NCBI RefSeq assembly: GCF_005406125.1
Contig: NZ_BIXZ01000003.1
Span: forward strand, 124,001-188,000
From: Haloarcula mannanilytica
Lineage (GTDB): Archaea; Halobacteriota; Halobacteria; Halobacteriales; Haloarculaceae
DNA length: 64,000 bases
Reading direction: 5' to 3'
Below the pieces are notes generated by a model. That model ran no database searches, was not told the origin of the DNA, and worked only from the letters and a program-made list of their open reading frames with translations. Each line of letters begins with the position of its first letter. The first letter of the stretch is position 1. The position numbers and the translations under genes were made by a program. Shown here piece after piece: positions 36,587 through 44,964 of this stretch.

Positions 36587-37102
36587 TCACTCCGACGCTG
36601 TCGGCGTTCCAGTTCGGACCCGCGACCGGATCTGTTCGAATGTTGCTTGCGGGAAAAGGCCGGTGACGCTTTCAACCGAGAGGGAGTCTATGAGGCCGGC
36701 TGGTGGGCCAGTGACCAGCAGCGCACCCGCTAGGGAAACTGAATCGTCGACGGTGAGACCGAGGTCCGATGTCGCGCGCTCGGTAAATGCGTTGATTGCG
36801 TCTTCGGCAAGGTTCTTCTGGGCGGTGCGGTATTCCGACTGGGCCTCGCCTTGCGTGAGATTCCCCGCTTCGAATTCGGATTGGATCTCTTGCTGGCGTT
36901 GCTGTAGCTGCGCTTGGTCCGGTTCGATGGCAACCGTGACCGTCGCGGCATCGGCGTCCGCGGTTTGCTGGTTTTGTGGTCCTGTTCCCGCGTTTGACCC
37001 GTCGCCGTCTCCGCCAAGGAGAGCGTTACAGCCGGCGAGAGACACTGTCGCGCTCGTGCCGGCGAGTTGCATGAAACGGCGGCGGGTGGATTCGAATTCC
37101 AT
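36587..37102 (-). CDS. Tat-dependent lipoprotein of unknown function
   Basis: A 171-aa protein with a Tat signal and lipobox: STRRRFMQLAGTSATVSLAG followed by Cys, as in most haloarchaeal lipoproteins, so it is anchored outside the membrane. After a disordered Gly/Asn/Gln segment comes a long amphipathic helix (QAQLQQRQQEIQSEFEAGNL) and a C-terminal globular part. It faces the pilus-type operon tail to tail. Whether it serves that system is unknown. No family was recognised. Confidence 0.75.
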   Translation of the reverse strand: MEFESTRRRFMQLAGTSATVSLAGCNALLGGDGDGSNAGTGPQNQQTADADAATVTVAIEPDQAQLQQRQQEIQSEFEAGNLTQGEAQSEYRTAQKNLAEDAINAFTERATSDLGLTVDDSVSLAGALLVTGPPAGLIDSLSVESVTGLFPQATFEQIRSRVRTGTPTASE

Positions 37103-37251
37103 TATCGGCTAGGGCAGGTCCCGCGGGGTAACCCTTCTGGTCGCCATATCGGAACCCCCTGCGCTGGTCACCGAGCCCCGTCACGAACGGTGTGGTTCCG
37201 AAAGCCGAAAGACAGTGGTATCTGTGGCCCAATGAGGCACCAATAGCGCGT

Positions 37252-38850
37252 ATGCCGGAACTGGAGTCGGACGACACGCTCATCCCACAGCAGGACACGA
37301 TTCCGGCGCTTGACGACGACGAATCCGGGACGGTCGTCTGGCATCGCGAGCACCTGCGGGTGCGCGACCAGGCCGCGGTAGCGAGGGCCGCAGCGTCGGA
37401 GTCCCTGCTCCCGCTGTTCGTGTTCGACCCGGCGTTCTACGGCGCGGACGGGCTGGCCTGTGACAGTCGCATCCGGTTTCTGCACGACTGTCTGGCCGAC
37501 CTCTCGGACCAGTACCACACCGCGACGGGTCGCGGGCTCACCTACGCCCACGGGGATCCGGTGGACGTGCTGGAGCGGTTCCGCGAGGCCGGCTGGGACA
37601 TCGTGACGATGGCCGTTCCGACGGGACGCTACGGTCGGGAGCGGGACCGGCGCGTGCGGGAACAGTGTGGTGTGACTTTCGTTGACGGCGACGGACTGGT
37701 GCGGGACCGAACGGAAACCCGCGACGGGTGGCAAGACGACGTGTCGGCGTGGTTCGCCGCCGACCCGTGCGACTGGGACCCTGGGTCGGTCACCTCCCGG
37801 ACCTTCGACAGCGGTATCGACATCGACGCAATCGAGGACCACTACGACCTCACGCCGTCGAAATCCGACGTGCCACGGGGCGGGACCGGTCCCGCACGTG
37901 AGCGACTGTCTGCGTTCGTCGAGCGCATCGGCGACTACCCGGGTAACATCTCCGCACCGACGGACGCGCGGGGCGGGACCAGCAGGCTCTCGCCGTATCT
38001 CGCCTTCGGCTGTCTCTCCGTGCGGCAGGTCGTCCAGTACATCGACGAGTACGCGCCCGACGGCCGCGGGAAGGAGATGTTCGTCTCGCGGCTGTACTGG
38101 AACAAGCACTACGAGCAGAAACTTGACGATTGGCCGGGCTGGCTCGATACGGCAGTGAACCCGGTGTTCGAGGGGTTCAACGCAGACCAGTACGATCCCG
38201 ACCTGGTGGAAGCCTGGAAGCACGGGCAGACCGGGTTTCCGCTGGTCGATGCGTCGATGCGCTGTCTCAAGGGGACGGGCTGGCTCAACTTCCGGATGCG
38301 GGCGATGTGTGCGTCGGTGTATTACCACCTCCTCCAGCAGCCCTGGCGGATCGGTGCGGACTGGTTTTACCACCATCTCATCGACGCCTCAGCGGCAATC
38401 AACTACACGCAGTGGCAGTCCCAGTGCGGACTGGTCGGCAAGCCGACGCTCCGGCTGTACAACCCCCGAAAGCAGGTCCGCGACCAGGACCCCGACGGCG
38501 AGTTCATCTGTCGGTGGGTGCCGGAACTCGAACCGCTCCCCGACGAGTACCTCGACCGGCCCGAGCAGACACCGGTCCATGTCCAGGCATCCTGTGGCGT
38601 CGACATCGGCGAGGACTACCCGCACCCGGTCGTCGACTACGACACAGCCCGACAGACGTTCCGCCGTCGCTACGAAGGGATTCGCACCGAGGCGGCCGAC
38701 GCCCTACGGGACCCGGATATCGCGCGCCGCGCGTCCTTCTCTGGCGGCCGCGAGGCCGCCGCTCGCATTGCCGCGGAACACGGAACGGAGGCGTCAGACG
38801 GCACGGAAGACGGCGGGACCCAGACCAGTCTCGGCTCGTTCGGCGAGTAG
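37252..38850 (+). CDS. phr: Deoxyribodipyrimidine photolyase / cryptochrome family
   Basis: A 532-aa flavoprotein. The N-terminal photolyase domain (about 20-190; VVWHREHLRVRDQAAVARAA) is followed by the FAD-binding helical domain with signature HGQTGFPLVDASMRCLKGTG and WLNFRMRAM, and IDASAAINYTQWQSQCGLVG. It repairs cyclobutane pyrimidine dimers with blue light; a (6-4) or cryptochrome role cannot be excluded. The extra N-terminal 28 residues and Gly/Glu-rich C-terminal tail are haloarchaeal additions. The ATG at 37252 was preferred over an upstream frame start at 37192. Confidence 0.92.
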   Translation: MPELESDDTLIPQQDTIPALDDDESGTVVWHREHLRVRDQAAVARAAASESLLPLFVFDPAFYGADGLACDSRIRFLHDCLADLSDQYHTATGRGLTYAHGDPVDVLERFREAGWDIVTMAVPTGRYGRERDRRVREQCGVTFVDGDGLVRDRTETRDGWQDDVSAWFAADPCDWDPGSVTSRTFDSGIDIDAIEDHYDLTPSKSDVPRGGTGPARERLSAFVERIGDYPGNISAPTDARGGTSRLSPYLAFGCLSVRQVVQYIDEYAPDGRGKEMFVSRLYWNKHYEQKLDDWPGWLDTAVNPVFEGFNADQYDPDLVEAWKHGQTGFPLVDASMRCLKGTGWLNFRMRAMCASVYYHLLQQPWRIGADWFYHHLIDASAAINYTQWQSQCGLVGKPTLRLYNPRKQVRDQDPDGEFICRWVPELEPLPDEYLDRPEQTPVHVQASCGVDIGEDYPHPVVDYDTARQTFRRRYEGIRTEAADALRDPDIARRASFSGGREAAARIAAEHGTEASDGTEDGGTQTSLGSFGE

Positions 38851-38920
38851 GGCCTGACTGCTCGCCCAACGGTGCCAAACAGCAAAGAGGCTAAGACGGT
38901 CGCCCACCCAGATATGTGCA

Positions 38921-39736
38921 ATGACGGAGGGTCCGGACGACACCGCATTCGAGGATTGTCAGTTCCTCACCGGCTCACCCCAGCGGTTCGCGGTGCTGGC
39001 CCAGCTGCAGGAGCGTCCGGCACGGCCCACCGACCTGTGTGACACGGTGGACGCGACGCGGACCACGATCCAGCGGATACTCGCGGGCTTCTCCGACCGG
39101 CAGTGGGTCGTCAAACGGGACGGTGAGTACCAGCTTACGGTGACCGGAGAGCGGGTGTTCGACCGGTACACGGCGCTTCTCAGGGAAGTCGAGCGGGCTC
39201 GCGCGGTCGGGCCGCTGGCCGCCCATCTCGGTCCCCTCGCAACGGATCTCCCGACGGACCTGTTAGACCCCGACTGTCTCACAACAAGTTCCGAGCAGAA
39301 TCCACTGACGGCCATCAATCGATTCACCGACTGGTTACGGGAGGTCGACGGCGACGTTCGGGCCATCTCGCCAATCGTGACATCGGTGTTCAACGATGCC
39401 GCCCTGGAGTTGCTCGAATCGGGGACGCACATCGATTTCATCATCGACCACGACGTGCTCGAACGGTCCGAGTCCGATTTCACTGACGCACTGGAACGAA
39501 GCGTCGAACACGAGAACATCGACACGTACGTCCACGATACCCCGCTCGACATCGGTCTCGCGATGGACCGCTCGAGGGTCTGTCTGGCAGCCTACGACGA
39601 CCGGAACAACGTCCGTGCGATAGCCGAATCCGACGCCACAGCGGTCTATAGCTGGGCCGACGCGACGTTTGACCGGTATAAAGAGCGTTCGGAACCGCTT
39701 GCCACAGTTCTATCGGTACAGGAAACCCAGCAGTAA
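38921..39736 (+). CDS. HTH regulator with DUF1724-type domain
   Basis: A 271-aa regulator. Residues 15-90 form a winged HTH (SPQRFAVLAQLQERPARPTD, then RTTIQRILAGFSDRQWVVKR). Residues about 130-262 match the C-terminal domain found in many archaeal regulators of this layout (AISPIVTSVFNDAALELLES; DRSRVCLAAYDDRNNVRAIA). Such proteins are abundant in haloarchaea and mostly uncharacterised. It follows the photolyase by 70 bp on the same strand but has no obvious link to DNA repair. Confidence 0.85.
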   Translation: MTEGPDDTAFEDCQFLTGSPQRFAVLAQLQERPARPTDLCDTVDATRTTIQRILAGFSDRQWVVKRDGEYQLTVTGERVFDRYTALLREVERARAVGPLAAHLGPLATDLPTDLLDPDCLTTSSEQNPLTAINRFTDWLREVDGDVRAISPIVTSVFNDAALELLESGTHIDFIIDHDVLERSESDFTDALERSVEHENIDTYVHDTPLDIGLAMDRSRVCLAAYDDRNNVRAIAESDATAVYSWADATFDRYKERSEPLATVLSVQETQQ

Positions 39737-39882
39737 CCCGCTGGTGAGCGTATGAAGGGCCGAAGGGAGCACTGGTCAGCGCTCCAGCACTCACTGGAGG
39801 GCGGGATTGCGTATCCCCGAGACAGGATACTGCGTGTGAGTGCCTATACTTATTTGCTGTAACTGTTCTCGGCACCACCACA

Positions 39883-39901
39883 TGTTACAGGGGTTGTAAC
39901 A
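39883..39901. promoter_or_regulatory. 7-bp inverted repeat, operator candidate
   Basis: TGTTACA (39883-39889) and TGTAACA (39895-39901) form a perfect dyad around GGGGT. A further TGTAAC lies about 20 bp upstream. The site is about 90 bp upstream of the TATA box of the small HTH gene and could be its operator. Confidence 0.4.
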
Positions 39902-39991
39902 CCCACACATCATCAGTTCTGTCGGCCGTCGATTCGGTTCCAGTCACAGACGGTTTTCCTATATCTCAGCGAGAATGAAACAATTGCCGAC

Positions 39992-39999
39992 AGTATAAG
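39992..39999 (+). promoter_or_regulatory. TATA box of the small HTH gene
   Basis: AGTATAAG, 25 bp before the ATG at 40024. This decides for that start over the GTG at 40003 and indicates a leaderless mRNA. Confidence 0.5.
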
Positions 40000-40023
40000 T
40001 GTGTGGCAATCGTTAACAGAAGT

Positions 40024-40257
40024 ATGTCTCCGCCTGGGCGAGAGATCCAGTACACTGAATCGGACGTTATCGAGGTGTTCAAACACCGGAACGATTACGC
40101 GGAGCCACTCACAGCGTCAGAGGTTGCGGACAGGCTCGGCTGTTCGCGCCGGACCGCGCTAAACAAGCTCCACGATCTCGAATCGGAAACCGACATCACG
40201 AGCAAGAAAGTCGGCGGGCGGTCGCGGGTGTGGTGGATCCCGGTGCGAGCCGAGTGA
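40024..40257 (+). CDS. Small winged-helix DNA-binding protein
   Basis: A 77-aa protein that is almost entirely one winged HTH: helices at about 12-20 and 28-38 (TASEVADRLGCSRRTALNKL, the recognition helix), and a wing ending VGGRSRVWWIPV. Comparable mini-regulators are common in haloarchaea and probably act as dimers or as partners for larger regulators. It stands alone; a T-run at 40270-40274 after the stop could end its transcript. The target is unknown. Confidence 0.8.
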   Translation: MSPPGREIQYTESDVIEVFKHRNDYAEPLTASEVADRLGCSRRTALNKLHDLESETDITSKKVGGRSRVWWIPVRAE

Positions 40258-40444
40258 GTCGTCACGGCGGTTTTTCAGAGTGGAATCGAGGCTGTGTCAC
40301 ACTGCAGCGGTTCGACAGGTCCGGCGCGGGTTTCAGGAGGTCCACACGCTGACCGCACGTAGTGGCACAGGTCGATAGCGCCAGTGCGTGGCGTCATCCG
40401 GAGACGGCGGGCCTCCGCTGACAGTGGTGTTCTGCGGGTCGACC

Positions 40445-41002
40445 TCAGAACTCCCACTGCTGAGCGCGCTCGCGGGCCTCCGAGCGCGCCTGGTCTTTGA
40501 TCGCCTCGATTTTCTCCGTGTCGTCGAGGAACGCCTCGACGGCGCTTCGTTCTGTGGCTCCGTCCTCGGTCGTCGCCACGTCGTCGCTACCCGTCGGTGA
40601 CAGCCGCTCATCGGGGGCCGCCCGTCGTGTGCTATCAGCCAGTGCTGGGTCCCCACCCAGGCGCTCGGCGGGCATTCCGGGCGGGACCCGAAGGTCGGCT
40701 GCGTCGTGCGCCGATTCGAGGTCGGCGGGATCGAGGGCGTACAGCGAGACGTGATACGGGCCGGGGATAGCGAGGTCCGCGAGCGCTGGCGGGCCGCCAC
40801 GGTCAGTGCCGGTGTGGTAGGCCAGCACCGGCACGCCGTCGGTGAACGTGATGACGCCACGGCCCTCACCGTCGAGCAGGAGCGTCTCCTGTGACTCGAA
40901 GACGGCGTAGCCGGTCAGTTCGCGGTCGAGCACGTCAGCCAACGTGTCCCGCGGGTCCGTGACGACGCGGGACTTGTCGAGTCGGCCGCGGGGCAGCTTC
41001 AT
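40445..41002 (-). CDS. Unknown partner of the MinD-like ATPase
   Basis: A 185-aa protein whose ATG overlaps the stop of the upstream minD-like gene by 4 bp, so the two are co-translated. Residues 15-110 form a compact alpha/beta domain (ELTGYAVFESQETLLLDGEG, then GVITFTDGVPVLAYHTGTDR) with weak resemblance to DUF4388-like regulatory domains; the rest is a disordered acidic region ending in a basic helix (KIEAIKDQARSEARERAQQW). Such a tail could bind the ATPase or the membrane. No function is known. Confidence 0.72.
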   Translation of the reverse strand: MKLPRGRLDKSRVVTDPRDTLADVLDRELTGYAVFESQETLLLDGEGRGVITFTDGVPVLAYHTGTDRGGPPALADLAIPGPYHVSLYALDPADLESAHDAADLRVPPGMPAERLGGDPALADSTRRAAPDERLSPTGSDDVATTEDGATERSAVEAFLDDTEKIEAIKDQARSEARERAQQWEF

Positions 41003-41766
41003 CGTGACTCGGGGATGACGGCGCTCTGGAACCGGTCGGCGGCGTCGGCGGCGGTCCCGTCCTGGACTGTGAGCGCCTCGGCGGCCGCCCGGTAGGCGGT
41101 CGCCGCCTCGCATTCGGGGGCGTGGGCCAGTAGCGGCCGACCGGCGCGGCGTGCCTCGCGGGCGCGCTCGCTTTCGGGGACCGACGCCAGCGTCGGCCCG
41201 TCGAAGTACCGCTCGGTCTTGGCCGAGACCTCCTCGATAGACTCGGACTCGCGGACCTTGTTGAACAGGAGGCCGGCCACGTCCGTGTCGTAGGTCGTCG
41301 CGTACTCCTGGACCTTCAGGCCGTCCGAGATGGCTGGAATCGTCGGCTGGAGGACGACGACGATGCGGTCGGCCAGCACGATCGGAAGCACGGCGGTCCG
41401 GCTGTCAAGTGCCGGCGGCGAATCGAGGAGGATGACCTCCGTGTCTTCTGCGAGCGTCGCGACCACGTCCCGGAGCCGACTCGGGTCGGCGTCCCTGAAC
41501 CCGTCTAGGCTCGTTCCGCAGGGGACGACTGTCAGCCCGAACCGGTCGTAGGTGGCCGCTTCGACTGGCGCGTCGTCGGCCAGCACGTCGTGTAGCGTCG
41601 TCTCGGCGTCGGAGAGGCCCGCGTGAAAGAGGAGGTTCGCCATCCCCGTGTCGGCGTCGACCACCGTCACGTCGTAGCGGTCGGCAAGCGCCATTCCGAG
41701 GGCGACGGCGCTTGTCGTCTTGCCGGTCCCCCCCTTCCCGCTGGCGACCGCGAACACTTCGACCAT
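40999..41766 (-). CDS. MinD/ParA-family ATPase
   Basis: A 255-aa P-loop ATPase with the deviant Walker A motif KGGTGKTT at residues 11-18 (two lysines, as in MinD/ParA), VTVVDADTGMANLLFH and the Walker B-like VILLDSPPALDS. Haloarchaea have several MinD paralogues that position archaella, chemoreceptors or other polar complexes. No clear membrane-targeting amphipathic helix is seen at its C-terminus. It is transcribed ahead of, and coupled to, the unknown 185-aa partner, which is probably its adaptor. Confidence 0.88.
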   Translation of the reverse strand: MVEVFAVASGKGGTGKTTSAVALGMALADRYDVTVVDADTGMANLLFHAGLSDAETTLHDVLADDAPVEAATYDRFGLTVVPCGTSLDGFRDADPSRLRDVVATLAEDTEVILLDSPPALDSRTAVLPIVLADRIVVVLQPTIPAISDGLKVQEYATTYDTDVAGLLFNKVRESESIEEVSAKTERYFDGPTLASVPESERAREARRAGRPLLAHAPECEAATAYRAAAEALTVQDGTAADAADRFQSAVIPESR

Positions 41767-41826
41767 TGGGAAATATTGCGAGCTAGCTGTATATAAATTT
41801 CCGGAAGTGAGAGGAGTATCAAACGA

Positions 41827-43305
41827 TCACTGCTCGGGGAGCCCGAGCGGTCCGAGGTCGACATGGGTTGCGATGAGTTCCGTCGCTCGTTCGTACGGGT
41901 CGCCGTTATCTTGCTCGCTCGCCGCTGGCGGATCGATACCGGCGGCTGCGAAAGTGTTTCGCACGAAGGCATCTCGGGCGGTGTCGTTGACGAAGAGATC
42001 GTGGAGGTAGGTCCCCAGCACGTCGTCGGTCGCCGCTCCGTCGCTGTCGAACGGCCGGGCCGCCTCGCCGGTCAGCGTCGAGTCGCCCATGTGAATCTCA
42101 TAGCCCTCGACGGTCCCGCTCGCACCGGAGAGCGGCCCCACGCCATGGAGGTCCCGCTCAACGTGTTCGACCGTCTTTGACTCGCTGAACTCTGTCGTCA
42201 CCGGCAACAGTCCCAGGCCCTCGACGCGGTCCGCATCGCCGGTGCCCTCAATGTCGGCGTTCGTGATTGCCTCGCCGAGCATCTGGTAGCCGCCACAGAG
42301 GCCGACGATGGGGCCATCGAACGACTGGAGGCGGTCGCCAAAGCCTGCCTTAGTGAGCGCGAGCAGGTCGTCGACGGTATTTTTGCTCCCCGGCAGGACC
42401 ACCGCGTCGGCGTCGTCGAGACTCGAATCGGGCGGAACGTACGCGACCCTGACACCGGGCTCGCTGGCGAGTGGCTGGAGGTCGGTGAAGTTCGAGATGC
42501 GCGGGAGCCGCGGGACTGCGACGGTGACGCTCTTGTCGTCGGTCACGCCGTCATCGTCGCCGACGACGGACCGCTCGCCGACCGGCGGCAGCGCGACGCT
42601 GTCTTCTTCGGGGAGCCCGGGATCGTCGTGGGGAATCACACCGAGGACGGGCACGCCGGTTCGGTCCTCGAACTCCTCGACGCCGGGGGCAAGCAGCGAC
42701 CGGTCGCCGCGGAACTTCGTGATGACTGCGCCGGCCACCTGCTCGCGGATGTCGTCGGGGACCAGTTCCAGCGTTCCGACGAGCGACGCGAACACGCCGC
42801 CGCGTTCGATGTCGGCGACGAGCAGGATGTCGGCGTCGGCAAAGCGCGCCGTCTCGACGTTCGCCAGGTCGCGGTCGTGCAGATTGATTTCGGCAATCGA
42901 GCCGGCCCCTTCCGCGACGAGTACGTCGTGGGACTGCGCGAGTCGGTCGTGGGCCGCACGGGCGGTCTCCAGCGCGTCCTCCCAGTGGTCGTCGTAGTAT
43001 CCTCGGGCTTCGAAGTGGCCGACCGCCTCGCCGTCGAGAACGAGTTGCGACTCGCCGTCGCCCCGCGGTTTCAGGAGGACTGGGTTGTGGTCGGTCGACG
43101 GCGCGACGCCGGCCGCGCGGGCCTGGACGTACTGGGAGACGCCGACCTCGCCGCCGGGCGTCGCCCGGGCGTTGTTGCTCATGTTCTGGGCCTTGAACGG
43201 CGCGACGGAGACACCCCGGTCGGCCAGATAGCGACAGAGGCCGGCCGCGACGGTCGACTTGCCGACGTGGCTCGCCGTTCCCGCGACCAGCAGCGTGTGG
43301 GCCAT
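41827..43305 (-). CDS. cobQ: Cobyric acid synthase
   Basis: A 492-aa protein (also called CbiP). An N-terminal dethiobiotin-synthetase-like ATPase domain ([40 protein letters not shown]) is joined to a class I glutamine amidotransferase domain with the nucleophile Cys in [13 protein letters not shown] and a late His ([12 protein letters not shown]). It amidates four side chains of adenosyl-cobyrinic acid a,c-diamide in the cytoplasm. It is transcribed leftward on its own, about 2.5 kb from the other cobamide genes. A 14-bp perfect palindrome lies 48 bp upstream. Confidence 0.93.
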   Translation of the reverse strand: MAHTLLVAGTASHVGKSTVAAGLCRYLADRGVSVAPFKAQNMSNNARATPGGEVGVSQYVQARAAGVAPSTDHNPVLLKPRGDGESQLVLDGEAVGHFEARGYYDDHWEDALETARAAHDRLAQSHDVLVAEGAGSIAEINLHDRDLANVETARFADADILLVADIERGGVFASLVGTLELVPDDIREQVAGAVITKFRGDRSLLAPGVEEFEDRTGVPVLGVIPHDDPGLPEEDSVALPPVGERSVVGDDDGVTDDKSVTVAVPRLPRISNFTDLQPLASEPGVRVAYVPPDSSLDDADAVVLPGSKNTVDDLLALTKAGFGDRLQSFDGPIVGLCGGYQMLGEAITNADIEGTGDADRVEGLGLLPVTTEFSESKTVEHVERDLHGVGPLSGASGTVEGYEIHMGDSTLTGEAARPFDSDGAATDDVLGTYLHDLFVNDTARDAFVRNTFAAAGIDPPAASEQDNGDPYERATELIATHVDLGPLGLPEQ

Positions 43306-43614
43306 CAGGCTGTGTTGGGAGACGGACGCACTGGTGTCTTTCGCTCAGACGGCTAAACCGGTTTAGGGTTACTGCGTCCACAGCAACTAGATTCGGTTAC
43401 GCAATTCACCTGCTATTTACTGTAGTATATTCAACCAAAAGAGGGGGTGCCATAGAACTGTTGTCACACCCGGTTTGAAACCGTCAGTACACCCTCTACC
43501 AGCCTACTCTAGTGAAAGTGGCTATTTCGAAACCGTGACACGGACTATCCAGTTAAAAAGAGTAGACATATATCGTGTGAAATTTCAGATGTTGTCGAAC
43601 GCTTTGTGACACTG
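43306..43614. other. Intergenic region upstream of cobQ
   Basis: 309 bp without a recognised gene between cobQ and the small zinc-ribbon gene. It holds a 14-bp palindrome (listed separately), a short dyad CGGTTTGAAACCG at 43471-43483, and AT-rich promoter-like sequence near 43550-43575 in front of the zinc-ribbon gene. Confidence 0.45.
43353..43366. promoter_or_regulatory. 14-bp palindrome upstream of cobQ
   Basis: CTAAACCGGTTTAG is a perfect palindrome 48 bp upstream of the cobQ start. Its half CTAAAC with flanking ACGG (ACGGCTAAAC, 43349-43358) also occurs, inverted on the plus strand, at 46473-46482, just upstream of cobO. It may be a shared control element for cobamide genes. Confidence 0.4.
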
Positions 43615-43728
43615 ATGAGTTTCGACCAGTACAACTGTCCGAACTGCGGCGCGGGATTGAGCTACCAGACGACGAAACACAACGGCTGTTCGAACTGCGG
43701 TTTCGTTCCTCCACACAGCGCTGAGTAA
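43615..43728 (+). CDS. 37-aa zinc-ribbon microprotein
   Basis: A complete small frame, ATG at 43615 to TAA at 43728, translating to a protein that begins MSFDQYNCPNCGAGLSYQTT and ends PPHSAE. It has two CPxCG-like knuckles, CPNCG at residues 8-12 and CSNCG at 25-29, spaced as in a single zinc ribbon. Haloarchaea encode many such zinc-finger microproteins, few of them studied. The intact paired motifs in so short a frame make chance unlikely. No operon partner is seen; the next gene is on the other strand. Confidence 0.7.
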   Translation: MSFDQYNCPNCGAGLSYQTTKHNGCSNCGFVPPHSAE

Positions 43729-43879
43729 CGAATTTGGTCGGGGTTGCAGGCGCAATATGCACGCATACCGAGCGGCCATATCTCAAAGACAGACCTGCGA
43801 TAATGAATAACGACTTGTCCGATAAACCGTAGCGTTTGTGCGCCTCCTCTGAAGGGCGCGCAGATGAATATGTGAGTAA

Positions 43880-44278
43880 TCAGCGGTACTCTACAACGTT
43901 GATGACTCGTTTCGTCTCCTCGTGTGTGAGATCACTATCCGCTGAGACCACTGGCGCATCAAGTTCTCGCCCAACCGCAGCAACGAGCGCGTCGACGCCG
44001 TCAAGATATGGTCCCTCTGGTCCAATTTCGTCGGCGATCCGCCCTGCTTCAACCGACAGGTCACCGTTGATTTCGTAGACCTCACCCCATGACAGCGCTT
44101 CAGCCGCCTCTTCAAAACCGCCCGATGGGAGGTTCCCGACACCAACGAGTGCTTCTGCGTGGGCGGGTGCAGGCATTACCCACAGTTCTTCCCCACCACC
44201 GTTCGATTCGTAATACGTTTCTGTGGCAGGGTGGCCGCTCAGGTAGTCAATGAGGAAGTTCGTATCGAGAACCTTCAT
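43880..44278 (-). CDS. PIN-domain RNase toxin (VapC-like)
   Basis: A 132-aa PIN-domain protein. The expected acidic metal-binding residues are present: Asp5 (MKVLDTNFLIDYL), Glu42 (PAHAEALVG), Asp93/Asp96 (LDGVDALVAA) and Asp114/Asp116 (VVSADSDLTHEE). VapC toxins cleave specific RNAs such as initiator tRNA or rRNA loops. It starts 4 bp inside the end of the preceding antitoxin-like gene, the standard vapBC arrangement. The active site looks complete, so the toxin should be functional. Confidence 0.87.
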   Translation of the reverse strand: MKVLDTNFLIDYLSGHPATETYYESNGGGEELWVMPAPAHAEALVGVGNLPSGGFEEAAEALSWGEVYEINGDLSVEAGRIADEIGPEGPYLDGVDALVAAVGRELDAPVVSADSDLTHEETKRVINVVEYR

Positions 44279-44520
44279 GTGTTCTCGTCTAACCGCTGCA
44301 TCCGCTCTTTCCGCTTCTCCTTCGACTTCTCGCCCTTGTCCCGAATCCAGTTGGCGTCGTCATCCGAGAGAATGCCAAAGCCGTCGTAGAAGTCCGTCTC
44401 GTCACTCTCGTCGAGGACGCGTTCGAGCACGTCGTTGAACGATTCGCCCTCACGCCGGCGACGGTCAAGCTGTCGCTTCACTCGGTCACTCACCCGGATT
44501 TGTTCATCTGCGGTCGCCAT
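44275..44520 (-). CDS. VapB-like antitoxin
   Basis: An 81-aa protein. The N-terminus (MATADEQIRVSDRVKRQLDR) is a short ribbon-helix-type DNA-binding segment, and the highly charged C-terminus (DKGEKSKEKRKERMQRLDEN) is the likely toxin-neutralising part. It overlaps the PIN toxin by 4 bp. The ATG at 44520 is used; an in-frame upstream start at 44583 would run through the repeated operator-like DNA. Autoregulation by binding those repeats is typical of the family and inferred here. Confidence 0.8.
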   Translation of the reverse strand: MATADEQIRVSDRVKRQLDRRRREGESFNDVLERVLDESDETDFYDGFGILSDDDANWIRDKGEKSKEKRKERMQRLDENT

Positions 44521-44524
44521 TGTT

Positions 44525-44547
44525 ACGTTGACGTTAGCGTTGACATT
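44525..44547. repeat. Tandem 12-bp-period repeat upstream of the antitoxin
   Basis: ACGTTGACGTT (44525-44535) and GCGTTGACATT (44537-44547) repeat with a 12-bp period, immediately before the antitoxin ATG. Their position fits operator half-sites for toxin-antitoxin autoregulation. Confidence 0.45.
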
Positions 44548-44609
44548 GATTAATGCTTGTGGAGTGGTTTTGAGTGCGACCACACGGATCGTGGTCGCCG
44601 AGAATTTTT

Positions 44610-44626
44610 TATAACGACTCGTTATA
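44610..44626. promoter_or_regulatory. 17-bp perfect inverted repeat
   Basis: TATAACGA and TCGTTATA flank a single C. A run of T precedes it on the plus strand. It lies 90 bp upstream of the antitoxin start and could be an operator, or a terminator for leftward transcription entering from the right. Confidence 0.4.
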
Positions 44627-44786
44627 CAGGTCGAAATCTAGTCAGTGCAGGCCAAGAATCGCTCAATACAGGTAGCCTATGAATCAGTTCCACCTCTTGC
44701 TGTAGCTGAGTTATTGGGAGTTTTTCCCCGACACGACACTCATCTACACAAATCGAACAGTATGAATTGCCGTCGGTTCTTCTCAT
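44622..44786 (-). CDS. Possible 54-aa Cys-containing protein
   Basis: A small frame from the ATG at 44784-44786, beginning MRRTDGNSYCSICVDECRVG and then turning helical (ITQLQQEVELIHRLPVLSDS). The C-x2-C-x3-C cluster suggests half of a zinc finger, but a partner Cys pair is missing. Composition is less acidic than the neighbours. It may be a decayed gene remnant or chance; nothing more can be claimed. Confidence 0.22.
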   Translation of the reverse strand: MRRTDGNSYCSICVDECRVGEKLPITQLQQEVELIHRLPVLSDSWPALTRFRPV

Positions 44787-44964
44787 TCTCGGTGTTTTGT
44801 CTCTCAATACCCATCTGATGGTAGTCTTGGAAGATAGCAGACACAATTAACGTACACAACAAATCCATCCTTCGAGGTTGTGGCTCAGCAAATAATGTAA
44901 ATTAACTAAACAATAGTGGATCTTCCTCACTTCGCGATAGACGGGCTATCGCAGCCGATAATGG

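Noticed and set aside
40270-40274. T5 run after the small HTH gene as a firm terminator
   Set aside because: Archaeal terminators can be T-runs, but five T with no structure is too weak to list as a separate feature.
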